Position numbers and translations under genes: made by a program. Below the pieces are notes generated by a model. The model saw only the letters and a list, made by a program, of their open reading frames with translations, was not told where the DNA came from and did no database searches. A DNA stretch of 64,000 nucleotides from Proteobacteria bacterium UBA6503 (GTDB taxonomy: Bacteria; Pseudomonadota; Alphaproteobacteria; UBA1280; UBA6503): NCBI GenBank assembly GCA_002436405.1, contig DJLZ01000001.1:372713-436712 (forward strand). Reading direction: 5' to 3'. Each line of letters opens with the position of its first letter. The first letter of the stretch is position 1. Below are positions 17,668-25,467 of the stretch, in pieces.

Positions 17668-18833
17668 TATTGACCTCCGTTAAATCCGAAGCGGCTGGTT
17701 TGAGTCACCACCACTAGCTTCCCACCTGGGAAGATTTCGTATTTTAGGTTAAACAGACGAAGCAAGCGCTCCATCGCAATCGAGAATGGCTCTTCGATGT
17801 GTGCAGGTTTTAGCACTTGGTCAACACCAGCGTAAATACGTAGGCGCCATTGGCCTTTACCTGCTTGGTTCACAATACTTTCTAGGGCATCAACCAATGG
17901 GATTTCATCGTAGTGCAGCGAAATCATTGCTTCTTTCAGCACGTTCTCGGTAATGATTGGGTCTTTTTCAGCGCCCACACCAATCGGCGACACACGGTCT
18001 TCGGTGCTGCCAGCTAGGCTGTGGCCGTTACCACGGTCGGTAATCACCAAGCGTTTGGTGTTGTCGTAACGGATAACACGTAGTGGCTGGCCTGAGCGTG
18101 TTTGCAAACGTGCAAGCAAAGCGTTTAGAACGTTTGTAAATGGCTCGTGCGCATCGATAGAAATTTCCATCTCAGCCAGTGGCATGTTTTGTTCTGATAG
18201 ATCCCATAGGATTGTCCAGTCGCTAGCGCCAATTTGGTCCATCATGCGCTGTAGCACGCGGCGTACAGTAATACGCTCTTCGCGTACACGCACAAGGCTG
18301 TTTTGCATATCAACTGAAGGACGTTGTGTAACTTGACCTACAGCAACTTCTACACCGCCACCCTGCATGGCATTGTAGCCTGGGGTTTGCTGCATGTATG
18401 TGCCCATGGCTGGTGCCATTGGTGTTGCTTGGCCTTGGCGGCCGTCGGCAAGTGATGCACGGTGGTGGCTTGGTGCGGCTTGTGCGCCTGCATCTTGGCC
18501 AGCAATTCGGTTCAATTCGGCGTCAATATCGCTCCCTGCCCCTGAGATACGGTTCATTTCACGCTCAAAATCATCGTTATGCATGCCAGTGTTTGCTTGA
18601 GCCAACATAAACTCACCGTGTTTACGGTTAAGTTCAGTTTCGTCTTTCAAGCGGAACTGGGTGTGGTTTGGCACAAATACACCGCGGGTATCATCCACGT
18701 AGTCTGGTGCTCGGGTCTGCATAACAGGTGGCACGTAACCTGGCACAGCTTGCGCGTGCGCCGAAGGGCACAATGCCGTTTGGCTGAAGAATACTGTTAG
18801 GGCAAGAACGCTAAGGTGCGTCGTCTTGGGCAT
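17667..18833 (-). CDS. Periplasmic protein with two TcpQ/STN-like repeats
   Basis: A 388-residue exported protein (signal peptide 1-28, ending SAHAQ) and first gene of the pilus cluster. A low-complexity region (30-165) precedes two similar domains (about 180-270 and 295-380) of the type also found at the C-termini of the two cluster lipoproteins: IPLVDALESIVNQAGKGQWRL, a helix EPFSIAMERLL and a terminal strand LVVVTQTS. Such domains serve secretin assembly in type IVb pili. It abuts the secretin gene without a gap. Function by context. Confidence 0.6.
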   Translation of the reverse strand: MPKTTHLSVLALTVFFSQTALCPSAHAQAVPGYVPPVMQTRAPDYVDDTRGVFVPNHTQFRLKDETELNRKHGEFMLAQANTGMHNDDFEREMNRISGAGSDIDAELNRIAGQDAGAQAAPSHHRASLADGRQGQATPMAPAMGTYMQQTPGYNAMQGGGVEVAVGQVTQRPSVDMQNSLVRVREERITVRRVLQRMMDQIGASDWTILWDLSEQNMPLAEMEISIDAHEPFTNVLNALLARLQTRSGQPLRVIRYDNTKRLVITDRGNGHSLAGSTEDRVSPIGVGAEKDPIITENVLKEAMISLHYDEIPLVDALESIVNQAGKGQWRLRIYAGVDQVLKPAHIEEPFSIAMERLLRLFNLKYEIFPGGKLVVVTQTSRFGFNGGQ

Positions 18834-18982
18834 TTTTCTTATCCTTTTTATTGACGGCGACGTAACTCTAAAAAACTTATTTAAAACTTGATTGTACGCA
18901 TCGCAGTTATCATATTGTATAAATTATGCCGTTAAAGTGTTAAACTGCAACATAGAAAAACAACCAACGAAGGCACCCACCT
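18834..18982. promoter_or_regulatory. Divergent promoter region between pilus cluster and HD-like gene
   Basis: An AT-rich 149-nt gap holding the start regions of the leftward pilus cluster and of the rightward HD-like gene. A direct repeat GTTAAA-GT-GTTAAA is centred near 18938. GAAGG lies upstream of the ATG at 18983. No clear -35/-10 pair could be picked with confidence. Confidence 0.4.
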
Positions 18983-20335
18983 ATGTATGATCCTAAGTTC
19001 CGGATGGCGATTTTGATCTCTATTGCGGTGTCGGTATTTACCGTAATTAACGTTATATTAGAATATGTTATCGGTGATGCGAGCTTCCAATTTGACCACT
19101 ATATTATCAAGGTTTCTTCGGTCGGAAGTGCTCTAATCGGTGGATTTGTTTTTGTATTGGTGTGTACTAAATTTATCACATTCGAGAAATATCGTAAGAC
19201 TGGATTCGAAGCAACGTACCGAGATGAGACCGGTACAGGCTTCAATTTCCCCGTTTCTTTAAGTAAATACATGCCTGATATTATCGCCTCTCCCGGCGGG
19301 CAAGAAATTCATCCTGTTGAAGCCGAACTGCTAGGCTTTATTAACGGATACCGTGACTGGCCTTACGATATCACTGGCCAAGACAGTGACAGCCTACACA
19401 CCCACACCATGAAACAATGGACCGAGATGTGTAAGCTCCCAAATGCAAAAGAGCCACACCGTATTGCAGCTTTAGCACAAGACCTTGGTAAAGTATTTGC
19501 CTACAAAGAAAGCCGCCGCCCTTACCCACTACGCCAGTTTTGGAAGCAGGATAAAGTGGCCTACTCACGCCGCTGTGTAGAGCATGGGGGCCTTTCAGCG
19601 TTTATTTTGGGCACCATGCCGTCGTTCCTTTCAATGCCTGAGCGCCGCCGCCGTGCGATTTTGATTGCGGTGCGCTTCCGCGACAATCCAACATTTATCC
19701 CAGCAAACTGTGATCCTCTTGCGCTTGAGATTTACGAAATGCTGCACATGGCCGCTGAAAAAGTAGCCGAAGCTGAAGGTTATGATGCCCAAGAAGCTGC
19801 CTCAGAAGAAGATATTGCACACCTAACCTCTGAGATTGACTCATTCTTTGGTTCAATTATTCGCTCGCTTGAAGTGAACCCAGCGGGCCAGTCAAGCAAG
19901 AGTGATGGTATTTACCTTGGTGATGGCATTCTGGTTTTGAAGATGAGCAACCTTGTAAAAGCCTTTGCCTCAGCCCTGAGCCCAGAAGTTCGCCGTCGCT
20001 TTACCATGTGGCGCCTTGATGGCAAAGCCCACCCATGTTGGCCAGCCTTTATTGCAGCGTTTACTAAAATGAACCTGCTGATGGAAACCTTCCAAAACGC
20101 AAAGACCAATAACGGCCTTTATAATGTAAAGATTGGCGACCATGACCTGAAGAACTGCATTGTTCTAAAGATTGATGTTGTGAACCAGTCTGAGCTTCGT
20201 CATTCGCTTGATGCCCTGCCGAAGTACGCTGGCGTGGTTGAGGTTATTCAAGACGAAGCCTCACTGAAAGACGAGATTATTGCCGCCGCCAACAGCGTTG
20301 ACGAAATGCTTAAACAAGCGCGCGAATCACTATAA
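18983..20335 (+). CDS. Membrane-anchored protein with degenerate HD-like domain
   Basis: A 450-residue protein with two N-terminal transmembrane helices (about 9-27 and 45-63) and a cytoplasmic part. Residues 105-240 look like an HD-type fold: LHTHTMKQWTEM, then HRIAALAQDLGKV, then VEHGGLSAFIL. The usual HD pair reads QD, so metal-dependent hydrolysis may be lost. The arrangement recalls TraI_2/MobH-type domains of conjugative systems, which is only a suggestion. It is divergent from the pilus cluster and followed by a small gene 18 nt downstream. Specific function unknown. Confidence 0.5.
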   Translation: MYDPKFRMAILISIAVSVFTVINVILEYVIGDASFQFDHYIIKVSSVGSALIGGFVFVLVCTKFITFEKYRKTGFEATYRDETGTGFNFPVSLSKYMPDIIASPGGQEIHPVEAELLGFINGYRDWPYDITGQDSDSLHTHTMKQWTEMCKLPNAKEPHRIAALAQDLGKVFAYKESRRPYPLRQFWKQDKVAYSRRCVEHGGLSAFILGTMPSFLSMPERRRRAILIAVRFRDNPTFIPANCDPLALEIYEMLHMAAEKVAEAEGYDAQEAASEEDIAHLTSEIDSFFGSIIRSLEVNPAGQSSKSDGIYLGDGILVLKMSNLVKAFASALSPEVRRRFTMWRLDGKAHPCWPAFIAAFTKMNLLMETFQNAKTNNGLYNVKIGDHDLKNCIVLKIDVVNQSELRHSLDALPKYAGVVEVIQDEASLKDEIIAAANSVDEMLKQARESL

Positions 20336-20353
20336 ATACAGACGAGATTACCC

Positions 20354-20869
20354 ATGACCGTTACTGACCTTCAAAAGCAGATTGCGCAGTTTTTGCGCGC
20401 CAAATCAGGCGAAGAGAAATTCACCGTTTTTATGTACCGTGATAACGCTGGCGATAACCCAGTGCCCATTGCTGGCGCTAAAAAAACCTTTTTCTCAACC
20501 GTAGGCACCCACACGCAAAGCTTTGACCTGCCCGAACAACCTGTTGAGTTTTTAACTTACTGCGCCGAAGATTGGGCGCCAAACGCCCTTGCAAGCTCAG
20601 TGTATTGGTTAAAAGAGCGCAGCTGCGATGCTTGGCCACTGGTATGTGAAGATGTAATTGCCGATAACGTCAAAAAGCCAACTGACTACCGCCATATGGC
20701 ATTCATCCCTGCCCCTTGGGCCATGGAGACCGACATGACGGAAAACAACCAACCTATTAAATGGCTAATGGGTGTGCCACTGACTGATGATGAACTTCAG
20801 TTTTCAATGGCTGAGGTTGCCCGCCGTATTAGCAAAACCTACCCTGAGTGGCTGATTAATACTAAATAA
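20354..20869 (+). CDS. SUFU-like domain protein
   Basis: A 171-residue cytosolic protein. The region around LMGVPLTDDELQFSMAEVARRI and the preceding W/P-rich strands resemble the C-terminal end of suppressor-of-fused (SUFU) domain proteins of bacteria, which often act as immunity-like or accessory proteins. Probably in one operon with the HD-like gene (18-nt gap). The match is by eye and weak; no catalytic motif is visible. Confidence 0.4.
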   Translation: MTVTDLQKQIAQFLRAKSGEEKFTVFMYRDNAGDNPVPIAGAKKTFFSTVGTHTQSFDLPEQPVEFLTYCAEDWAPNALASSVYWLKERSCDAWPLVCEDVIADNVKKPTDYRHMAFIPAPWAMETDMTENNQPIKWLMGVPLTDDELQFSMAEVARRISKTYPEWLINTK

Positions 20870-20896
20870 TTAGCTGCCAAGCTTAAGCTATATATT

Positions 20897-20927
20897 AAAA
20901 AGCCGCCCTGAACTTGGGCGGCTTTTT
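20897..20927. terminator. Bidirectional intrinsic terminator
   Basis: AAAAAGCCGCCC and GGGCGGCTTTTT pair around a 7-nt loop. It serves the rightward SUFU-like gene and the leftward glycosyltransferase gene, whose ends face each other here. Confidence 0.9.
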
Positions 20928-20973
20928 GTTATTTAGATATTATCTTTTAAGCTGGTTTCGCACTTTGCGAATT

Positions 20974-22023
20974 TTAGGCCGATTTTGCACTTTGTGAAAA
21001 GGGCTTAAGGCACTTCAAAAAGTCATCCGCGCCATCTTCCCACGAAAACTTATTCGCACGTTCAAGGCAAACCTCAGGCTTAATTTTCAGCACATCAAGG
21101 GCGGCTTGCTGTAGGTCGTTGCTCATAACCCCAGCTTTACTGTCACCCAATACGGCCGTTGGGCCTGTAACAGGTAGCGCCGCTACGGGCACGCCGCAAG
21201 CCAAAGCTTCAAGCTGTACAAAACCAAATGTTTCGGTCACTGATGGGAACACAAAGGCATCGGCTGATGCAATGTACTTCACCATTTCTTCGTCAGGCAA
21301 AAAGCCAGTAAAGAGGGTGTTAAACTTCTCTTTCGGGTATTTTTTACGGAATTTTTCTAGCAGTGGGCCAGGGCCAATCACAATTTTTGAGCCTGGCAAA
21401 TCCATTTCAATAAACTGCTTAAGGTTTTTCTCAGGCGCAAGGCGGCCGTGGCACACAAAAATAGGGCGCGGCAGTTTAAGCGTATGGTCGAGGAAGTTCT
21501 TATCAAAGTTCTTCATCGGTTTAAAAATATCTTTATCAACACCCATACGGCGCAGGGCTAGGTTTTCAAAACCCCAACCTGTCAGTTCTTCGCCCAGTTC
21601 TTTATTGGTCACAATTGTCTTTTCAGCAGCACCGTGGAACTTGCGCAAAACCTTGTAGCTAATACCCACAGGCAGGCCACAACGCTCGTGAATGTATTCA
21701 GGGAATTTAGAATGATAGCATGTGGTAAACGGCCACTTTCGCTCAAGGCAAATACTGCGGGCAGCCCAACCAAGCGGGCCTTCGGTTGCAATATGAATCG
21801 CGTCAGGGCGCTCAGCTTCTAGCAGCTGCTTTAGTCGTGCCTTCGGGAAGAGTGACAGGCTAATTTCAGGGTATGTCGGGCACGGGATTGTTTTAAACTC
21901 AAGCGGTGAAATAACGCGTACGGTATGGCCGCGCTTCTCAAGCACTTTAATCAGGCATTCGTAGTTGCGAACAACGCCGTTTACTTGTGGTTTCCAAGCG
22001 TCTGAAACAAGAACAATATGCAT
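20974..22023 (-). CDS. GT4-family glycosyltransferase
   Basis: A 349-residue retaining glycosyltransferase of the GT4 family, close to alpha-mannosyltransferases that build membrane glycolipids. The N-terminus reads MHIVLVSDAWKPQVNGVV, typical of the group; the C-terminal domain has CHGRLAPEKN and the E-x7-E nucleotide-sugar motif in SVTETFGFVQLEALACGVP. ATG 22023 has AAGGAAT upstream; a GTG at 22056 lies inside the previous terminator and is rejected. No membrane helix. Stands alone between two terminators. Confidence 0.88.
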   Translation of the reverse strand: MHIVLVSDAWKPQVNGVVRNYECLIKVLEKRGHTVRVISPLEFKTIPCPTYPEISLSLFPKARLKQLLEAERPDAIHIATEGPLGWAARSICLERKWPFTTCYHSKFPEYIHERCGLPVGISYKVLRKFHGAAEKTIVTNKELGEELTGWGFENLALRRMGVDKDIFKPMKNFDKNFLDHTLKLPRPIFVCHGRLAPEKNLKQFIEMDLPGSKIVIGPGPLLEKFRKKYPKEKFNTLFTGFLPDEEMVKYIASADAFVFPSVTETFGFVQLEALACGVPVAALPVTGPTAVLGDSKAGVMSNDLQQAALDVLKIKPEVCLERANKFSWEDGADDFLKCLKPFSQSAKSA

Positions 22024-22046
22024 AGACCTATTCCTTTTTAAAAGTA

Positions 22047-22074
22047 AAGAAGGCACCCGTTAAGGTGCCTTCCG
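22047..22074 (-). terminator. Intrinsic terminator after the 22081 gene
   Basis: GAAGGCACC (22049-22057) pairs with GGTGCCTTC (22064-22072), with TTTACTTTT following on the minus strand. Confidence 0.8.
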
Positions 22075-22080
22075 TCAGAG

Positions 22081-22416
22081 TTATTGTGCGCTCGGATTAA
22101 CTGGCGCTTGGTTTGGGTCTGACTGACGCACACCGCCTTCGCTGCCGTCATCGTCACTGTCCAGACCTTCACTAAACAAGAATGTTGAGAAGAAGTAGTA
22201 GCAACCACCCTGCAACACTTGTTTGGTCTTCACGGTCCAGTTAGGTGTGAAACCTGTTAGACCTGTTGTAATTTTAATAAGTTGGTTGGTGGCCACATCA
22301 ACAGGGTGGCAAGCTTCGGTCAGCTTATCTTCACCGCTGGCTTTCATCACCAAGCCTGTCCAGTAGGCAAACGCCAAAACAGACGCCAACAAAAATACAG
22401 TACGTGCAAAATCCAT
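22081..22416 (-). CDS. Small membrane-anchored protein, unknown function
   Basis: A 111-residue protein with one N-terminal hydrophobic helix (MDFARTVFLLASVLAFAYWTG) and an acidic C-terminal tail (GLDSDDDGSEGG). Two cysteines (CHPV, GGCYYF) could bond in the periplasm. ATG 22416 has GGGGAGA at good distance; a longer in-frame start is not supported. No family recognised. It lies downstream of another unknown gene (22549-23043), same direction, with its own terminator. Confidence 0.6.
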   Translation of the reverse strand: MDFARTVFLLASVLAFAYWTGLVMKASGEDKLTEACHPVDVATNQLIKITTGLTGFTPNWTVKTKQVLQGGCYYFFSTFLFSEGLDSDDDGSEGGVRQSDPNQAPVNPSAQ

Positions 22417-22548
22417 TATTAAATCTCCCCTTGGTTGCACAATTGCTTTACAGAAGTAACGATAAATACGCCCCTTTGTGTGTAAAAACAACCCTTTATA
22501 AAAAAACAATCGGCAATAAGCGTGGCCCATTGCCGATTGAGAAAACCG

Positions 22549-23043
22549 TTACAGACCTTCTACTTGGTCTACAACTGTTGTGTCTTTTTTAGCGGCTGGC
22601 TTTTCAGCTTTGTCGGCCTTCTCGGCTTTTTCGGCTTTAGCAGCGCGCTTTTCTTCAACTTGTTTTGTTGGCTTAGGCTTGTTGGCCTTACCGCCACCCG
22701 GCTCAGCTAGTTTGTAACGCTGGGCCACACGGCTAATAAAGTTGTTAGTTGAAAGATCCATATCGTGACGGTCAATTTCAGCTTTCATTTGCTTCATCAT
22801 GTAATCAACACTGTCGAGGAATGCTTTTTGCGTTTTTTCGTAATCTTCACGCTTAGAGGCTGACATGTAGCCACGTGTGCGGCGGTCAGCTGTCACCAAA
22901 ATGTGTTCCCAAAGGCGGGCAAAGTTAATCATGTCGGTGGCTTCTGGTGTGGTACGCACAACAACTTCGGCACTGTAACCGTTACGTTCTAGTTGTGCTT
23001 TTTGGCTCTCGAGACGAGCTTGGAATTTGTTTCCTTTTGCCAT
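22549..23043 (-). CDS. Cytosolic protein with Lys/Ala-rich tail, unknown function
   Basis: A 164-residue soluble protein. The first 115 residues are helical and charged; the last 45 are a Lys/Ala/Glu repeat (AKAEKAEKADKAEK) like histone-H1-type or RNA-binding tails. GAGGAG precedes the ATG. The tail could bind nucleic acid, but no domain is recognised. The structured repeat element at 23263-23384 lies some 220 nt upstream. Confidence 0.6.
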   Translation of the reverse strand: MAKGNKFQARLESQKAQLERNGYSAEVVVRTTPEATDMINFARLWEHILVTADRRTRGYMSASKREDYEKTQKAFLDSVDYMMKQMKAEIDRHDMDLSTNNFISRVAQRYKLAEPGGGKANKPKPTKQVEEKRAAKAEKAEKADKAEKPAAKKDTTVVDQVEGL

Positions 23044-23402
23044 GGTATGGCTCCTCAGTTTTAAAGTTTATCAGTACGGCTGTAGGTGAAAAAATCTACA
23101 ACCCAGTTTTAAAGGCAATAGCCAGAGATTCCCCTCTCACTTTAGCCATTAAGTTACATCTATTTAAGAAGTAAGACCCTACTTTAGCGGGCTTTTATTA
23201 TTGTAACAATGATTATTGTAGGCACAGGTCCACTGATTACAAGGGGGTGGGATTTTAATATAACACCTTCGCCCAAGCAAAGCTTGAGGCTTGGTGGAAA
23301 CTTTCAGTTTCATCATCGCTGACCTTTGGGGCAGCTTCGCCGCCCCACGGGACAGCGTCCTACCCACTTTCGGTGGGCAGTGCCTTTGTAACGAATACAC
23401 CT
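23044..23402. other. 359-nt intergenic region holding structured element copy 1
   Basis: No credible gene. It holds the start region of the leftward gene at 23043 and the 122-nt structured repeat (23263-23384). The remainder is AT-rich with a weak hairpin near 23175-23195. Confidence 0.6.
23263..23384. ncRNA. Structured RNA-like repeat, copy 1
   Basis: A 122-nt element with a second copy of equal length at 48777-48898. Three hairpins: (1) 23292-23315 with triloop UUC; (2) 23328-23346, with pairs 328-346 to 332-342, an A-C opposition, and two further pairs; (3) 23363-23377 with a 5-nt loop UUUCG. Between them are invariant segments, including GCTGACCTTTG and CACGGGACAGCGTCCTACC. The two copies differ mostly at paired positions and keep pairing. 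Orientation is undecided: CUUCGG-type loops favour plus, the A-C opposition in hairpin 2 would be a G-U pair on minus. No known family was recognised. Confidence 0.75.
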
Positions 23403-23870
23403 CTAAGGACGTTTAATCTCTTTACTATCAATCCAACCTTCTTCACCACTCACTTCAACTTCGCACAGGCCTAGGGCACAGCGCTTTAACAGCACCAAAA
23501 CGCCAGCTTCAAGTTTAAGCAGTGGGTAAACACCATCACGGTCTTTATAAAGTGTGGCAGGTTGCGGGCCACGAATCAGACCCGTTTCTTGACGTGAGAC
23601 AAACATCTGGTGCAGCCAGCCTTCTTCACCTTCAGCGTCTTTAATTTTGTACCAGTGGCCGTATTTGGCTGTGGTTTTAATAGGGTAGCCTTGCATTTTA
23701 AAGACCCACAAAATCGGGAAGTTTGTCCCCGGCCCTGCACGCACGTTTACCTTATGGCTACTAATACTACCCGGGAAGCCTTGAAAATCACGGTCAGGTG
23801 AAGCTTGTGCGTCTTGCACTATAGGGGCCAGCATCAATACAGCAAAGATAAAGGTTAAGATAAAACGCAT
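23403..23870 (-). CDS. Exported bacterial SH3-domain protein
   Basis: A 155-residue periplasmic protein with a signal peptide (1-23, ending AQA) and two SH3_4-like beta-barrel repeats: KVNVRAGPGTNFPILWVFK ... EGWLHQMFVS, then a second repeat ending in GEEGWIDSKEIKRP. This is the alphaproteobacterial exported SH3 family, thought to bind cell wall or protein partners. The ATG overlaps the comM stop (TAATG), so it is translated together with comM. Two Cys in CALGLCEVEV may form a disulfide. Confidence 0.8.
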   Translation of the reverse strand: MRFILTFIFAVLMLAPIVQDAQASPDRDFQGFPGSISSHKVNVRAGPGTNFPILWVFKMQGYPIKTTAKYGHWYKIKDAEGEEGWLHQMFVSRQETGLIRGPQPATLYKDRDGVYPLLKLEAGVLVLLKRCALGLCEVEVSGEEGWIDSKEIKRP

Positions 23871-25375
23871 TATAGAGAAACTCTCCGGAATGATAGTGCC
23901 TCTGCAATATGAGGCTTTGTTACAGTTGGGGCGCCGCTTAAATCAGCAATGGTACGAGCCACCCGCATCACACGGTGGTAGCCACGGGCTGAAAAGGCAT
24001 ATTTTTCGGCAGCTTTATCAAGGAGGGCTCGGCTTGCTTCATCTGGGCTTGCCAACTCTTCAAGCACTTTACCGTCAAGCTGGGCATTGGCCATGCTCTC
24101 AGGGTTACGTGTGTGTTGCGTTGCTCGGGCTGCGGCCACACGAGCAGCTACGGTTAAGGTATTCTCACCCGCTTCAGCACGTGAAAGATCCGAGACAGGT
24201 ATCGCCTGCACATCAACAAATAAATCAAAGCGGTCAAGCAGTGGGCCCGATAAGCGTGACATATACTTTTGCACCTGATTAGGTGTATCCGTACAGGTTT
24301 TGGTGTGATGCCCCGCATACCCACATGGGCACGGGTTCATAGCGGCCACCAACTGGAACCGTGCAGGGTATTGCAGGTGATGGTTGGCGCGGGAAATTGT
24401 AATGCTGCCGCCCTCTAAAGGTTGGCGCAACGTCTCAAGAACTTGGCGTGGAAATTCTGGCAATTCATCAAGGAACAATACCCCGCCATGAGCCAGCGAC
24501 ATTTCACCAGGTTTTGCCTGATGCCCACCCCCTGTTAAAGATACAGCTGAGGCTGAATGGTGCGGGTCACGGAATGGACGATGCTGTACCAACCCCCCAT
24601 GAGGCAATGTGCCTGCTACTGAGTGAACTAATGAAACATCTAAAGCTTCTTTTGGGCTAAGGGGTGGCAGCAAGCCTGGCATGCGTTTGGCAATCATGCT
24701 TTTGCCACTGCCCGGTGGGCCACTCATCAGTAAATGGTGCCCGCCTGCGGCGGCAATTTCAGCTGCACGGCGTGCGGTATGCTGGCCCTTTACATCTGCA
24801 AAATCGAGAACATCTAGCGGCGTGGCGTTTGTAATTTCAGCCTTACACGGCTCGAGGTTTTTATCCCCCTTAAGGTGCGAAACTAGGTCACGCAAATCTT
24901 TAACGCCGTAAACATTCACATTGCCCGCCCATGCTGCTTCTTGGGCATTTACTTCAGGCACAAAAACATCACGCAGTTTGGTGCTGTAGGCAAACATGGC
25001 GGCAGGCAGTGCCCCGTGAATACGCTCAAGCTTTGCGCCGAGTGAAAGCTCACCCATAAACAAGGCATTTTCAACACTGTCTTGCGGGATAGCCCCTAAA
25101 GCGGCAAGCAGTGCCACGGCAATAGGAAGGTCATAATGGCCGCCCTGCTTTAATACATCTGCTGGCGAAAGGTTCACCGTAATTTTTTTAGCAGGTAACG
25201 CAATGCCTGCACTATGAAAAGCCGCCTGCACACGCTCACGTGCTTCACGCACGGCGTTATCGGGCAAGCCTACAATCTGGAAACCCGCCAACCCTGGGCG
25301 TACTTGCACTTGAACATCCACCCCGAGGGCGTGGATACCTTGCAATGATACTGTTTTAGTTAGGGCTGTTGGCAT
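23870..25375 (-). CDS. comM: ComM/YifB-type magnesium-chelatase-like AAA+ ATPase
   Basis: A 501-residue hexameric helicase-like ATPase; ComM promotes branch migration during integration of DNA in natural transformation. An N-terminal Lon-like fold domain (10-170) is followed by the AAA+ core with Walker A GPPGSGKSMIAKRMPGLLP, Walker B LFLDELPEF, a CPCGYAGH zinc-like loop, and the C-terminal Mg-chelatase domain (RGYHRVMRVARTIADL). ATG 25375 gives the standard start MPTALTKTVSLQG; an upstream in-frame start is less likely. Confidence 0.93.
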   Translation of the reverse strand: MPTALTKTVSLQGIHALGVDVQVQVRPGLAGFQIVGLPDNAVREARERVQAAFHSAGIALPAKKITVNLSPADVLKQGGHYDLPIAVALLAALGAIPQDSVENALFMGELSLGAKLERIHGALPAAMFAYSTKLRDVFVPEVNAQEAAWAGNVNVYGVKDLRDLVSHLKGDKNLEPCKAEITNATPLDVLDFADVKGQHTARRAAEIAAAGGHHLLMSGPPGSGKSMIAKRMPGLLPPLSPKEALDVSLVHSVAGTLPHGGLVQHRPFRDPHHSASAVSLTGGGHQAKPGEMSLAHGGVLFLDELPEFPRQVLETLRQPLEGGSITISRANHHLQYPARFQLVAAMNPCPCGYAGHHTKTCTDTPNQVQKYMSRLSGPLLDRFDLFVDVQAIPVSDLSRAEAGENTLTVAARVAAARATQHTRNPESMANAQLDGKVLEELASPDEASRALLDKAAEKYAFSARGYHRVMRVARTIADLSGAPTVTKPHIAEALSFRRVSL

Positions 25376-25420
25376 AGGGGTAATACTAACGCTGATTTTA
25401 TATCGCCAATAGAGAAAATA

Positions 25421-25452
25421 AAAAAACACCCCCCATTTTACTGGGGGGTGTC
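25421..25452 (-). terminator. Intrinsic terminator after HtrA-like gene
   Basis: CACCCCCC (25427-25434) pairs with GGGGGGTG (25443-25450), with a run of T on the minus strand. Confidence 0.9.
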
Positions 25453-25467
25453 TCTTTTCGATAGCAG

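Noticed and set aside
23870..25375. comM as a magnesium chelatase subunit for bacteriochlorophyll synthesis
   Set aside because: The Lon-like N-terminal domain and CPCGY loop are those of ComM/YifB, and no other photosynthesis gene is present.
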